From NCBI GenBank assembly GCA_035291905.1, contig DATDRF010000218.1, positions 1 through 34,407 on the forward strand: a stretch of 34,407 nucleotides of DNA, in the 5' to 3' direction. This document shows, piece by piece, positions 8,304-16,704 of this stretch. This DNA is from JACPLA01 sp035291905 (GTDB lineage: Bacteria; Bacteroidota; Ignavibacteria; UBA10030). Every line of letters starts with the position of its first letter. The first letter of the stretch is position 1. The notes under the pieces were generated by a model. That model searched no databases. It saw nothing but the letters and a program-made list of their open reading frames with translations, and was not told the DNA's origin. The translations under genes and the position numbers were made by a program.

Positions 8304-9383
8304 CTAAACCTTCTTGACCTTCTTCGGTACGGCGATCTTTTTTGTGCACGTCTTGCAGAGCACCAGACGCGTCGGTAGTTTGACGAACTGAGGCAGGTAT
8401 TGGCCTCTCTGCCTGATGCTGTCCAGAGTCAGCTCGAAGGCTTTTCGGCCCAGTTCATGTGTCGGTTGGTCGACGTAACTCATCGGAGGAGAAAGAAACT
8501 GGTTGACGCCGCTGTTACCGAAACATAAGAGGTCGATATCCTCGGGGATCCGGATTCCGAGTTCGCCGGCGGCCTTGTACATGCCAAACGCCACGGGAAA
8601 TGTGACAGCAAAAACACATTCCGGCATTTCCCCGGACTCGTACAATTTCATGAATCCCTTGTATCCGTCATCCTCACCAAAACCGCCGTAGACGATCCAG
8701 TCCTTCCTTATCTTGACATGGTTCTCGTCCATCGCATCCCGAAATCCCTGATACCGCTCGCGCCCGATATTGGTGTGCTGAAATCCGGCCAAATGGGCAA
8801 TCTTCCTGTATCCGATACTGATCGCGTGAGAGGTAGCGGCATGCGCCCCCCCGTGATCATCGGCAACAACCATGTTGAATCCGTCCAGTTTGGGAACCCG
8901 ATCCATAAACGTCACTGTCACACCGCGGTTCTGAAGGGTCTTAAAGACCTCATAATCTTTTGTTTGCTGAGTCAGCGAAATCAGCAACCCATCGACCCGC
9001 ATCGACAGGAGCGTGTTGATGTGCTTGAGTTCCCGCTCCGGGTTCTCCTGCGAAATCGTCAGTATCACTTCATAGTTATGCTCGAACGCCGCGTCATAGA
9101 TTCCTTCAATCACCGAACCGAAGAAATGGTGGGCAATTTTCGGTAACACCACTCCTACCGCATTCGATCGATTCGAGGAGAGATTTCTCGCCCAGAAATT
9201 CGGAGAGTACCCCATCTCCCGGGCTGCCTTGTTGATCTTCTTGACTGTTTCCGCGGAGATATCAGGATGGCCGCGAAGTGCTTTTGATACGGTCACTTTC
9301 GAGACCTTCAATCGCTCCGCAATATCTTCCAGCGTTACGGCAGCTCCCCTTAACGAAGAGTGTTTCATGGAATTCACTTTCAT
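8304..9383 (-). CDS. LacI-family transcriptional regulator
   Basis: DNA-binding regulator, 359 residues from the ATG at 9383. The N-terminus has the LacI helix-turn-helix (VTLEDIAERLKVSKVTVSKA, residues 16-35) and hinge helix (about 61-72), followed by a periplasmic-binding-protein-like effector domain with VGVVLPKIAHHFFGSVIEG, DGLLISLT and CFGNSG. It ends in a lysine-rich tail (KIAVPKKVKKV) that is longer than usual. The start is uncertain: 9413, 9383 and 9368 are all in frame; 9383 has an AAGG upstream. Being first in the gene run with CE8, uxaC, kduD, kduI and uxaE, it probably senses a pectin breakdown product such as KDG or a deoxy-uronate. Its target sites may be the palindromic elements noted in this window, which is inference. 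Confidence 0.93.
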   Translation of the reverse strand: MKVNSMKHSSLRGAAVTLEDIAERLKVSKVTVSKALRGHPDISAETVKKINKAAREMGYSPNFWARNLSSNRSNAVGVVLPKIAHHFFGSVIEGIYDAAFEHNYEVILTISQENPERELKHINTLLSMRVDGLLISLTQQTKDYEVFKTLQNRGVTVTFMDRVPKLDGFNMVVADDHGGAHAATSHAISIGYRKIAHLAGFQHTNIGRERYQGFRDAMDENHVKIRKDWIVYGGFGEDDGYKGFMKLYESGEMPECVFAVTFPVAFGMYKAAGELGIRIPEDIDLLCFGNSGVNQFLSPPMSYVDQPTHELGRKAFELTLDSIRQRGQYLPQFVKLPTRLVLCKTCTKKIAVPKKVKKV

Positions 9384-9468
9384 TGAACTGCCGGCCTTGA
9401 ATCGGCACGGCACACCTTCCCTCCCCTTCCGGTCCGTCTCTCACAATATTCAAACGAAGAGAACCAAG

Positions 9469-9500
9469 GGGCCAGCCCGCCGGTTTCGACGGGCCGGCCC
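9469..9500 (-). terminator. GC-rich hairpin after the T9SS repeat-protein gene
   Basis: A 14-bp stem with two mismatches closes on a 4-base loop, 13 bp beyond the stop of the gene ending at 9513. It reads left arm 9469-9482 (gggccagcccgccg) and right arm 9487-9500. There is no clear U-tract on the minus strand, so it may be a weak or factor-assisted terminator. It separates the long outer-membrane gene run from the LacI-led uronate operon. Confidence 0.65.
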
Positions 9501-9512
9501 GATTGGAACAAT

Positions 9513-12296
9513 TTACTTGACCAACAGGAGCTTTTTCACGGAGACGAATTCACCGGCAACGATTCTATAGTAGTACACGCCGCTAGTGAATTTATCCGCA
9601 TTCCACTCGACCGAATGGAAGCCGGGCTGATGATCGCTGTCGACCAGGTCCGATACCATCCGACCAAGTGCATCATAGATCCTGATCGATACGTGCGACG
9701 CCTGGGGAATGTCATACCTGATGGTCGTCGACGGATTGAACGGATTGGGGAAATTCTGCTGCAAGAGGAATTCGTCAGGGATAAGAGAAGCATCCTGCTC
9801 GATCCCTGTAGCCGTCCCCTTGAACCTACCCAGCGCGATGGGCCCGAAGCTGTCGATGCTCTCGCGTGCTGCAGTATGGGGTTCGGTGAGGAACTGAGTT
9901 GTATAGTATCCTTTACCGATCTCAGTGGTGTCGGTCATCCTGAAGAAATTAATGCTGTTCGGACGATCGGAAACCATTGCCGCGCTCTCGTCAGACGACA
10001 TCCACCCGAACTTCAGCATGCTGGAGCTTCCGCCAGCGAGCTTTTCGGCGAGGTTCCATTTCAGGTTTACCCTGCCGCCCGCCGGAGCCGCGACCGCATC
10101 CGGTGCAACAGAAACCGTGAATGTATCGACGGTCCCGTGGTTTGTGATCCAGATCGGAGCGTATGATGTCGCGGTGCCGATTGCCAGGAACGTCTGTGCG
10201 GAGCCGATGCCGTTCACAGTCAAGGCACCTGTTCCGTCTGTGGCCACGTATGTCGTGGTCGATCCTCCGCTCACGGACAGCGCTGAAATGTTCTTCGCGC
10301 CGAGTACCAGCTTGCCGGTCAACAAATACAGCGGACCCGAGAGAGCCACATCGTTTGTGAGCGTTACTCCTGCACTGTTCTTGACCAGGAGGCTCTTGAT
10401 CGTTGAAGGGAGCAATGATCCGGTTACTTGCGCCGCTGTCCCGTTGAAACTGTAAGTTGCCGTGGTGCTGAGTGTTTTCGTCCCCGTTGTAACCAGAGCG
10501 CTGTCAAGCCCGTAGACGCTTCCGGTTCCAAGGACTGCGCCCGAATCAACCGTGAAGTTTCCGCTGCCTCTTACAATGCTCGAATCGAGTTCGAGTATTG
10601 AACCGGCCGCGACCTCGATTGGTAACGCCGTCAGCGTGTTGCCGGCTCCCAATGTCAGCTTCTGCGTCCCCGCTTTGGCGAAGACGAATTTTGCGCCTGC
10701 AGCGTTGGAATTTTGAGTTGTCGCGTTCGACATGGAGAAGTTTCCGTTGTTGATGTACCATGTCGTTGTGCCCGTCCCTCCCTGGCTTCCCCTACTGATG
10801 GAGAAGTTCCCACCCGTGACGTTAATGCTGCCGCCGTGATTGATGACGATCGTGGTGGTGCCGTTACTCGTGCCGTTCGTGGTAAACTGGCCTCCGGATT
10901 GAACAATATTCCCGTTAATGGTAATCGTTGCGGAAGTTCCCACAGCCGGAGCGCACATTTGCCATCGTGCCGAACCTGTGTTCGTCACGGTGATATTCCC
11001 TCCGATCGTGATTCCGTTCCATCCCATATTGAGATTGGAGGCCTGGCCCGGGCAATTCCATATGACATTTGAGAAGTTCTGATTCCCGCCCGCAGGCGCA
11101 GTCGTCGTCACACCTGTAATCTCGCACGTCGAACCGGCCGCCCACGTTGCGGTCGGAATAGTCCCTGCGTTGCGCGCGTGGACATACTTTGCCGCGCTCG
11201 AGAATGTAATGGCACCAACAGGCGAGATGACGCCCCTGTTCTCCACCGTTCCGGTAAGAGTATCAATTCCGGCTTCGATGATGAGCGTTGTCGAAGTGTC
11301 GACGGTGAAATTGAATCCCGATTGAACCGTGACTGAGCTGGCAATTGAAACAGTCTGCGTGTCTGTCAATGCGAAGAAGAACCTTGCTCCGGCTGAGTTC
11401 GAGTTCTGGGTCGTGGCATTCGACATGGCAAAGGTTGGCCCATGGAGATACCACGTTGTTGTCCCTGTGCCGCCCTGCGATCCTCTGCTTATGGAGAAAT
11501 TTCCGCCGGTGACATTGACATTGCCGTACTGATGAATCGTAATGGTGGTGGTTCCGTTGCTTGTGCCGTTCGTCGTGAAATTCCCGGCCGATTGGACAAT
11601 ATCGCCGTTGATCGTCACGATCGCAGAATTTCCCGTGGTGGGTGCGCACATCTGCCAGCGTCCCGAACCCGTACTGAGAACCGTGATCGTTCCTCCAATG
11701 GTGTTGCCATTCCAGCCGAGGTTCAGATTTGCCGTCTGGCCCGTGTTGTTCCATGTAATATTGTAGAAGTTCTGATTGCCGTTCGCGGGCGCGGATCCGG
11801 TCACACCGGTGATTTCACAGGTGGAACCTGTTTCCCAGGTCGCCACTGGGAGGGACCCTCCGTTCGCCGCATGCCTGTACACCGAGGTTGAAGAGAATAC
11901 GATGACGGGCGTACCGACCGATGACAAGCTCAACCGTCCGGCGGTACTGTCCATGATCACAGTTCCGCTCATCACAGCGTCGTTTCCGGTTCCGTCCTGA
12001 ATGATCAGCGTATCCCTGACCCTCAGCACACCCTCTACCTCCAGTTGATCGATGGAGTCCGGCGCCGTCACGATGATTGTGTCGCCGCTCAAGATCGTGA
12101 TCACACTGTCGGTCGAGGCCGGTATGGTCGGAGCCGGGTTCACCCAGATTGATCCGTTATACCGTTCCCAGGAATTCACATCGTTCCAATTCCCATTCTG
12201 AAAGGAACGGAAATCGCCTGTGGATTGCGCGAGCAGTGCCGGGCTCAGCATCAACCCGATCACCACGACAAGAGCAAATAGTCGAGAACACTTCAT
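9513..12296 (-). CDS. T9SS-sorted surface protein with two tandem ~180-residue modules
   Basis: A 927-residue exported protein of unknown function. The start is firm: AAGGAGAA lies a few bases before the ATG, followed by a signal peptide ending at LLAQ (24). Residues 25-75 form a GDFRS..NGNWNDVNSWE..NGS segment common at the start of FCB surface proteins. Two copies of a beta-rich module follow at about 140-320 and 371-551, exactly 231 residues apart, sharing WQMCAP, FTTNGTSNGTTT, NVTGGNFSISRGSQGGTGTT and MSNATTQNSN. Residues 842-927 are a T9SS type A sorting domain (NFPNPFNPSTTIRYDIP, SGVYYYRIVAGEF, KKLLLVK). Repetitive beta structure suggests an adhesin or polymer-binding fibre rather than an enzyme; no catalytic motif was found. 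It is 90 bp downstream of the GH105 gene. Confidence 0.85.
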   Translation of the reverse strand: MKCSRLFALVVVIGLMLSPALLAQSTGDFRSFQNGNWNDVNSWERYNGSIWVNPAPTIPASTDSVITILSGDTIIVTAPDSIDQLEVEGVLRVRDTLIIQDGTGNDAVMSGTVIMDSTAGRLSLSSVGTPVIVFSSTSVYRHAANGGSLPVATWETGSTCEITGVTGSAPANGNQNFYNITWNNTGQTANLNLGWNGNTIGGTITVLSTGSGRWQMCAPTTGNSAIVTINGDIVQSAGNFTTNGTSNGTTTITIHQYGNVNVTGGNFSISRGSQGGTGTTTWYLHGPTFAMSNATTQNSNSAGARFFFALTDTQTVSIASSVTVQSGFNFTVDTSTTLIIEAGIDTLTGTVENRGVISPVGAITFSSAAKYVHARNAGTIPTATWAAGSTCEITGVTTTAPAGGNQNFSNVIWNCPGQASNLNMGWNGITIGGNITVTNTGSARWQMCAPAVGTSATITINGNIVQSGGQFTTNGTSNGTTTIVINHGGSINVTGGNFSISRGSQGGTGTTTWYINNGNFSMSNATTQNSNAAGAKFVFAKAGTQKLTLGAGNTLTALPIEVAAGSILELDSSIVRGSGNFTVDSGAVLGTGSVYGLDSALVTTGTKTLSTTATYSFNGTAAQVTGSLLPSTIKSLLVKNSAGVTLTNDVALSGPLYLLTGKLVLGAKNISALSVSGGSTTTYVATDGTGALTVNGIGSAQTFLAIGTATSYAPIWITNHGTVDTFTVSVAPDAVAAPAGGRVNLKWNLAEKLAGGSSSMLKFGWMSSDESAAMVSDRPNSINFFRMTDTTEIGKGYYTTQFLTEPHTAARESIDSFGPIALGRFKGTATGIEQDASLIPDEFLLQQNFPNPFNPSTTIRYDIPQASHVSIRIYDALGRMVSDLVDSDHQPGFHSVEWNADKFTSGVYYYRIVAGEFVSVKKLLLVK
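10644..11186 (-). repeat. Coding repeat module, copy 2
   Basis: Encodes residues 371-551 of the 927-residue T9SS-sorted protein. It aligns without gaps to copy 1 at an offset of 231 residues, about two-thirds identical by eye. The DNA is noticeably diverged, so this is not a recent duplication. Confidence 0.85.
11337..11879 (-). repeat. Coding repeat module, copy 1
   Basis: Encodes residues 140-320 of the 927-residue protein. Cys160 (STCEITGVT) and Cys217 (RWQMCAP) recur at the same spacing in copy 2 (Cys391, Cys448). Confidence 0.85.
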
Positions 12297-12386
12297 GGCG
12301 TTCTCCTTTCTTGTTGTTGTTGGTTCATTGGACCTCGTTATGAAACATATCCGCTGGATGACCTACGTGAAACGTCCGGCAATGAT

Positions 12387-13574
12387 TCAATTTCTCTCTA
12401 ATTCAATCGCTGTCAGGAGGAATGGCCCGTATCCCTTAAAGTCATTCGTTCTCCGGGGTTCGCCCACGTAATACTCATAGCTGCCGTCCCTGTACGGATT
12501 TCCCCCCAAACCCGAAACCTTGCAGACTTCGTGAAGGTGAACCACGCCATCGTCGACTGTTACCAGATGTTTTGTGATTCCTTCGAACGACATTTTCGCT
12601 CGGTCTTTGAATACTGAAGGCAGATACCCCAGGCGCGCGCCTTTGGCAAATGCATATGTAAACATCGCGCTTGCAGATGCCTCAAGGTAATTGCCATGGT
12701 CCCGCGGCCGGTCAACGATCTGATACCACAGGTTGCTGTCGGCATCCCTTGCGTTCCATGCACTTTCAGCAAGATTCTTCAACATGCGAAGGAGATCCTC
12801 CCGCTTCCCATGCTGCTCGGGGAACGATTCCAACACGTCGACCAGAGCCATGCACATCCATCCGATTGACCGTCCCCAGAGATTCGGAGAGAGACCCGTC
12901 GACGGATCAGCCCATTGCTGGGTACGGGACTCATCCCAGCCATGGAAGTAGAGTCCGGTCGTTGCATCGCGGCTGTTCTTCTCTATCAGGAGGAACTGTT
13001 TCGCGATGTCATCAAAAGCCGCGGTGTCTCCTTTTGTCTTCGAATACTCGGTGTAAAACGGTTCGGCCATGTAGAGCCCATCCAGCCACATTTGGAACGG
13101 ATAGATCTTCTTATGCCAGAATCCTCCGCTTTGCGTTCTTGGTTGAAGCTTGAGCTGCCGCCTGAGGGTTTCCGCCGCCTTCATGTACTTCTCTTTCCCG
13201 GTAATGCCGAACATCCACACCGCCGCCTTTCCCGGCGCGATGTTATCGAGGTTGAAATCCTCGAGCTCGTAGGTGGCAATGCTTCCATCTTCCATGACAT
13301 AGTGATCGAGATTCTTTTGGCAGTACTGGAAGTAGGCAGTATCGTTCGTGTGTCTCCACATCTGATAGAATGCCTCGAGCATCAATCCCTGCTCATAGTT
13401 CCATTTGTGCGACTTTGCTTCGTCCTCGTAGGTGATCGAATCGGGGTGCATCGCAAGAAAACTTCGGGCGATGCGCGAGGACCATGATGAAACCGGATCA
13501 TCATGCGAGGCACAGGAAATCAGGAGGGGCACGATCACCCCTCCCGTCAGAAGAATTGCGCGTTTGATTCTCAT
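12387..13574 (-). CDS. GH105 unsaturated glucuronyl/galacturonyl hydrolase, lipoprotein
   Basis: An (alpha/alpha)6-barrel hydrolase of the GH105 (YteR/RhiN) family, which removes the unsaturated uronic acid that lyases leave at the non-reducing end of pectin or rhamnogalacturonan fragments. The 395-residue product has a lipoprotein signal with lipobox LLISC (Cys21), so it is membrane-anchored rather than cytoplasmic as in Bacillus. The catalytic aspartate of the family is likely Asp165 in FQMWLDGLYMAEPFY. Other family segments are NLWGRSIGWMCMALVDVLE and NYLEASASAMFTYAFAKG. It starts 4 bp after the T9SS-sorted protein upstream, in the same operon. Whether it prefers galacturonyl or rhamnogalacturonyl ends cannot be told from the sequence. 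Confidence 0.93.
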   Translation of the reverse strand: MRIKRAILLTGGVIVPLLISCASHDDPVSSWSSRIARSFLAMHPDSITYEDEAKSHKWNYEQGLMLEAFYQMWRHTNDTAYFQYCQKNLDHYVMEDGSIATYELEDFNLDNIAPGKAAVWMFGITGKEKYMKAAETLRRQLKLQPRTQSGGFWHKKIYPFQMWLDGLYMAEPFYTEYSKTKGDTAAFDDIAKQFLLIEKNSRDATTGLYFHGWDESRTQQWADPSTGLSPNLWGRSIGWMCMALVDVLESFPEQHGKREDLLRMLKNLAESAWNARDADSNLWYQIVDRPRDHGNYLEASASAMFTYAFAKGARLGYLPSVFKDRAKMSFEGITKHLVTVDDGVVHLHEVCKVSGLGGNPYRDGSYEYYVGEPRRTNDFKGYGPFLLTAIELERN

Positions 13575-13578
13575 ATTG

Positions 13579-15144
13579 TCATCTGACCAGCATCATGTGT
13601 TTGGAAATCTCGGCTGTACCTGCCCGTACTGTATAGATGTACGCCCCGGAGGGCAGTCGCGACGCGTCGAAGCTCAGCCGATGCGTGCCCACCGACTGCT
13701 TTCCGTCGAACAGGGTCGCCACCACCTGGCCCAGCATATTGTAGACCTTTGCGGTCACGTGGCTCTCGGCAGGCAGGCCGTAAACGATCATTGTTGTCGG
13801 ATTGAAAGGATTGGGATAGTTCTGATCGACAAAGAACGACAGAGGGATCGTGCTACGGGTTTCCTCGGCGGAGACGGGAACCCCCAGGAGCAGGTTGCCC
13901 CCCTCAAATCGAATGTAACCCACCCCTCCAAGATCAAATGGGATCGTGTTGTCGAAGACACCGGCACGGAGGAAGAGACCGCCATAGATCGTTGTCGTAT
14001 CCGAAAGGGTCAGCGTATTGGCATTCTCGTTGACAATGCTGTACACCGTATCCGGCAGGGTTATGCCCGTCACCTGGTTCTCTGCCGCCTTGTAGATGTA
14101 CTGCACCATTGAATCGAGACGAACTGTTCCTGTAACAACGACCGAACTGTCAAGGCCTCCCGGCTCCGCAATTGCAACCACCGAGCCGGCATGCAACTCA
14201 AACCTGCCCGCACCTCTCAATTTGCTAAGCCCCATGTCCAGCGTGGTTCCGTTCTCGACAACAATCGGAAGCGACGTCAGCGTATTTCCATCGCCGAGCG
14301 TAAGCGTCTGCGTTCCCGCTTTGTCGAAGACAAACCAGGCATTCGCCGCGTTGGAATTCTGAGTGGTGGCATTTGACATTGAGAAATTACCGTCGTGGAG
14401 GTACCATCGGGTCGACCCCGTGCCGCTCCCTTGAGAACCTCTGCTGATCGAGAGGTTACCGCCCGTCACGATGATATCCCCGTATTGATGGATCTTGAAG
14501 ACGGTATTGGCATTGCCTGTGCCGTTCGAAGAAAACTGACCGCCTTCGACGATAATGTCTCCCGTGATCGAGATGATCGACGAATCCCCCGCAAGAGCCG
14601 ACGTCAAATACCACCTTGATGCGCCGGTGTTAATCACTTTGATATCACCGCCTATCGTCACGCTATCGAGGTCCATGTTGAGGTTTGCACCAAGATTGGG
14701 AGTATTGAAGACTATGTGATGGTAATTCTGCCTCCTGTTGTTCGGTGCAACGGCCGTCACTCCAGTGAGATACAGAGTGGATCCCGCGCTCCATGTCGCC
14801 CGGGGAATGTTACCCGCATCCCGATCATGTTGATACACGCCGGTTGCGCCGATTGTGAGATTCGTATCGGCAGTCAAGGTTCCCCTGTTGATCAGGGTAT
14901 CAGTAATCGTTACCGGCACGTTGACGGCGACTGTATCCGTGGTATCAATGGTGACGGTTTCCAGCCCTGTGGGCGGCGTAGCCGTCGCGACCCATGTCGA
15001 GCCGTTCCACTTCTGCCATGTTGCAGCAGCATTCCAGTTTCCGTTCGCGGCCGATTGGTAATCCCCGACCGACTGGCCGAGCACCGTTCCCATACATAGC
15101 ATCACGAGACCGACGATCAAGAACGTCGTGAGAATTGATTTCAT
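13579..15144 (-). CDS. T9SS-sorted surface protein with one ~180-residue module
   Basis: A 521-residue exported protein related to the 927-residue protein two genes downstream, but with a single module. The start is firm: a perfect AAGGAGGTG lies 4 bases before the ATG at 15144. A signal peptide ends at VLGQ, then SVGDYQSAANGNWNAAATWQ matches the N-terminal segment of its relative. Residues 104-285 are the third copy of the module (GGNLSISRGSQGSGTGST, NFSMSNATTQNSNAA), and 286-350 continue to resemble the region after copy 2. Residues about 436-521 are a T9SS sorting domain (QNYPNPFNPTTMIVYGLP, SGAYIYTVRAG). Function is unknown; surface display and binding of plant polymer is an inference from the flanking GH105 gene. 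Confidence 0.85.
   Translation of the reverse strand: MKSILTTFLIVGLVMLCMGTVLGQSVGDYQSAANGNWNAAATWQKWNGSTWVATATPPTGLETVTIDTTDTVAVNVPVTITDTLINRGTLTADTNLTIGATGVYQHDRDAGNIPRATWSAGSTLYLTGVTAVAPNNRRQNYHHIVFNTPNLGANLNMDLDSVTIGGDIKVINTGASRWYLTSALAGDSSIISITGDIIVEGGQFSSNGTGNANTVFKIHQYGDIIVTGGNLSISRGSQGSGTGSTRWYLHDGNFSMSNATTQNSNAANAWFVFDKAGTQTLTLGDGNTLTSLPIVVENGTTLDMGLSKLRGAGRFELHAGSVVAIAEPGGLDSSVVVTGTVRLDSMVQYIYKAAENQVTGITLPDTVYSIVNENANTLTLSDTTTIYGGLFLRAGVFDNTIPFDLGGVGYIRFEGGNLLLGVPVSAEETRSTIPLSFFVDQNYPNPFNPTTMIVYGLPAESHVTAKVYNMLGQVVATLFDGKQSVGTHRLSFDASRLPSGAYIYTVRAGTAEISKHMMLVR
14290..14835 (-). repeat. Coding repeat module, copy 3
   Basis: Encodes residues 104-285 of the 521-residue protein, roughly half identical to copies 1 and 2. 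The two positions that are cysteine in the other copies are Leu124 and Thr181 here. Confidence 0.8.
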
Positions 15145-15170
15145 GATGCACCTCCTTGGTTGGTGAATGA

Positions 15171-15198
15171 AAATCAGAATTCAGAAATCAGAATTCAG
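15171..15198. repeat. Two exact tandem copies of a 14-bp unit
   Basis: AAATCAGAATTCAG occurs twice back to back, with a decayed third copy after it. It lies in the 78-bp gap upstream of the 521-residue T9SS-sorted protein gene and contains two EcoRI-type GAATTC cores. A simple satellite-like repeat; no function is evident. Confidence 0.8.
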
Positions 15199-15222
15199 AA
15201 TAAAGAATCTCGAATGCTCTTT

Positions 15223-16704
15223 CTACCATAATTCCGGAATAGTGTAGGTCAGACCGGCGACAATCGATTGATATTTCGACCTGTTAATGCTGAGAGCGCT
15301 TCCCCAGACATCCTGATACCTCATCAACGAATACTCGTATGCCAGGTCAAGACGGAGGCCAAAATGTGATACTCCGACACCGGCCGAATAGACCGAATAG
15401 GAAACAGCCTCTCCGGGAATCGGATTGCCCTCGGGCTCGAATACTTCCGCCTGCCCCCTGATTCCTCCGCGGAGCACCAGCCACGGGAGAGCATGATACT
15501 CAATCCCGACCCGAAGCAACGACGCCGACAGCCAGGGACGAGAAGTGCCTCCAAGTCCTTTATACTCCGCCCGCGAGTAGGGACGCAGCTCATACTCGAG
15601 CGCCAAAAGAAAACCTTCTCTGGGCGTAATCGAAAGTCCTGCGGTGCCTCGCCAAGGAAGTATGATTCTGTCTCTCCCGGTTTCAGTGAAAATACTCAAA
15701 GTTCCTTTATCGTCTATCAGTACATCATAGGAGTATTTTCGCGTAATGGTGTTTGGCGGTTTAACAGTCACTCCGAACTGTACGTCATTTGAACGATACA
15801 GAAGACTTAGTGTGATCTCTCGTCCGCTGTAGTCTGAATTCCCACCCCTGCTTGATATGCCGTAGGTTGAATCGAGGCGGAAGTAATTGGTGTAGAACGT
15901 CATCATTCCCCTGCTGACCAATATCTCGTAGTCGTCAGAGCTTCCGTTCAAAATCATCCCACTGATTCCAAAGGTGATATCGTATTCCGGAAGGTTCCCT
16001 GACAACGCCATTCCGTAACCCTGAATGGATCCGGTGCGGGCGGTTACATGCTGCGACCATTGGACAAGAATCGGATTAGCGTCGTTCGTTGGCCTGGGCG
16101 TGGGCAATGGCCTCTCGGAAAGGATCGAAGGACTGAGAACGTTGTTGTTCTGGTACGAATAATCCAGATCGGCGTATTCGACCGCGCCGGCTCCCGCAAC
16201 AAATCTCACGCCACCGTATTCAAATGGGATCGCCGCGAGGGCCTGCAAATGTCGGCTCTTGTCTTCTGATGAAGACCAGTTGGGCCCAATGTCGTCATAC
16301 GATCGTTGCACCGTGTCCGCAGCTGTGGCGCCTCCAAGGGCAGTATCGGGATCCGGAATCGATGCTGTGAGGCTCTCGAGCAGGAGACTAAGGTTGGAAT
16401 AGTACTTCACAGGGGCGTAATGTTGAATCTGCCCCGTCCGGATTATCTGTCCTGTCCCTGCCACGGAGATTGCAGGTGCGTCCAACGATTGTAGAGCAGC
16501 AGGGTTATGGAACATGATTCCAAGATCGTTATTTGCACGAATCGTTACACCCCCAAGGCCCCTCTGTGCTGGAGAATGAAGCGTGAACTTTCCGAGCCCC
16601 TGCATCGTCAAGGGAGCACCATACCCCTGAGCATCAAGCCGCGCCGTTGTCATGAATGCAGCCGCAAGAAAACACATTCCAATATTGATAGTTTTGCGCG
16701 TCAC
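15223..16704 (-). CDS. FadL/OmpP1-like outer-membrane beta-barrel protein
   Basis: A 493-residue exported barrel protein. After a signal peptide ending near LDAQ comes QGYGAPLTMQGLGKFTLHSPAQRGLGG and IRANNDLGIMFHNPAAL, the FadL/OmpP1-type N-terminus where an asparagine-proline motif enters the barrel. The rest is alternating beta strand, ending in YTIPELW with the terminal aromatic residue typical of outer-membrane proteins. It starts with GTG overlapping the PorV-like gene stop by 4 bp, so the two are translationally coupled. FadL family members move hydrophobic or small molecules across the outer membrane; here it could serve an oligogalacturonate-linked function or assist the PorV-like partner. 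Function remains unassigned. Confidence 0.7.
   Translation of the reverse strand: MTRKTINIGMCFLAAAFMTTARLDAQGYGAPLTMQGLGKFTLHSPAQRGLGGVTIRANNDLGIMFHNPAALQSLDAPAISVAGTGQIIRTGQIQHYAPVKYYSNLSLLLESLTASIPDPDTALGGATAADTVQRSYDDIGPNWSSSEDKSRHLQALAAIPFEYGGVRFVAGAGAVEYADLDYSYQNNNVLSPSILSERPLPTPRPTNDANPILVQWSQHVTARTGSIQGYGMALSGNLPEYDITFGISGMILNGSSDDYEILVSRGMMTFYTNYFRLDSTYGISSRGGNSDYSGREITLSLLYRSNDVQFGVTVKPPNTITRKYSYDVLIDDKGTLSIFTETGRDRIILPWRGTAGLSITPREGFLLALEYELRPYSRAEYKGLGGTSRPWLSASLLRVGIEYHALPWLVLRGGIRGQAEVFEPEGNPIPGEAVSYSVYSAGVGVSHFGLRLDLAYEYSLMRYQDVWGSALSINRSKYQSIVAGLTYTIPELW

Noticed and set aside
15171..15198. Possible CRISPR or regulatory iteron
   Set aside because: Only two 14-bp units directly abutting, with no spacers; best seen as a small satellite repeat.
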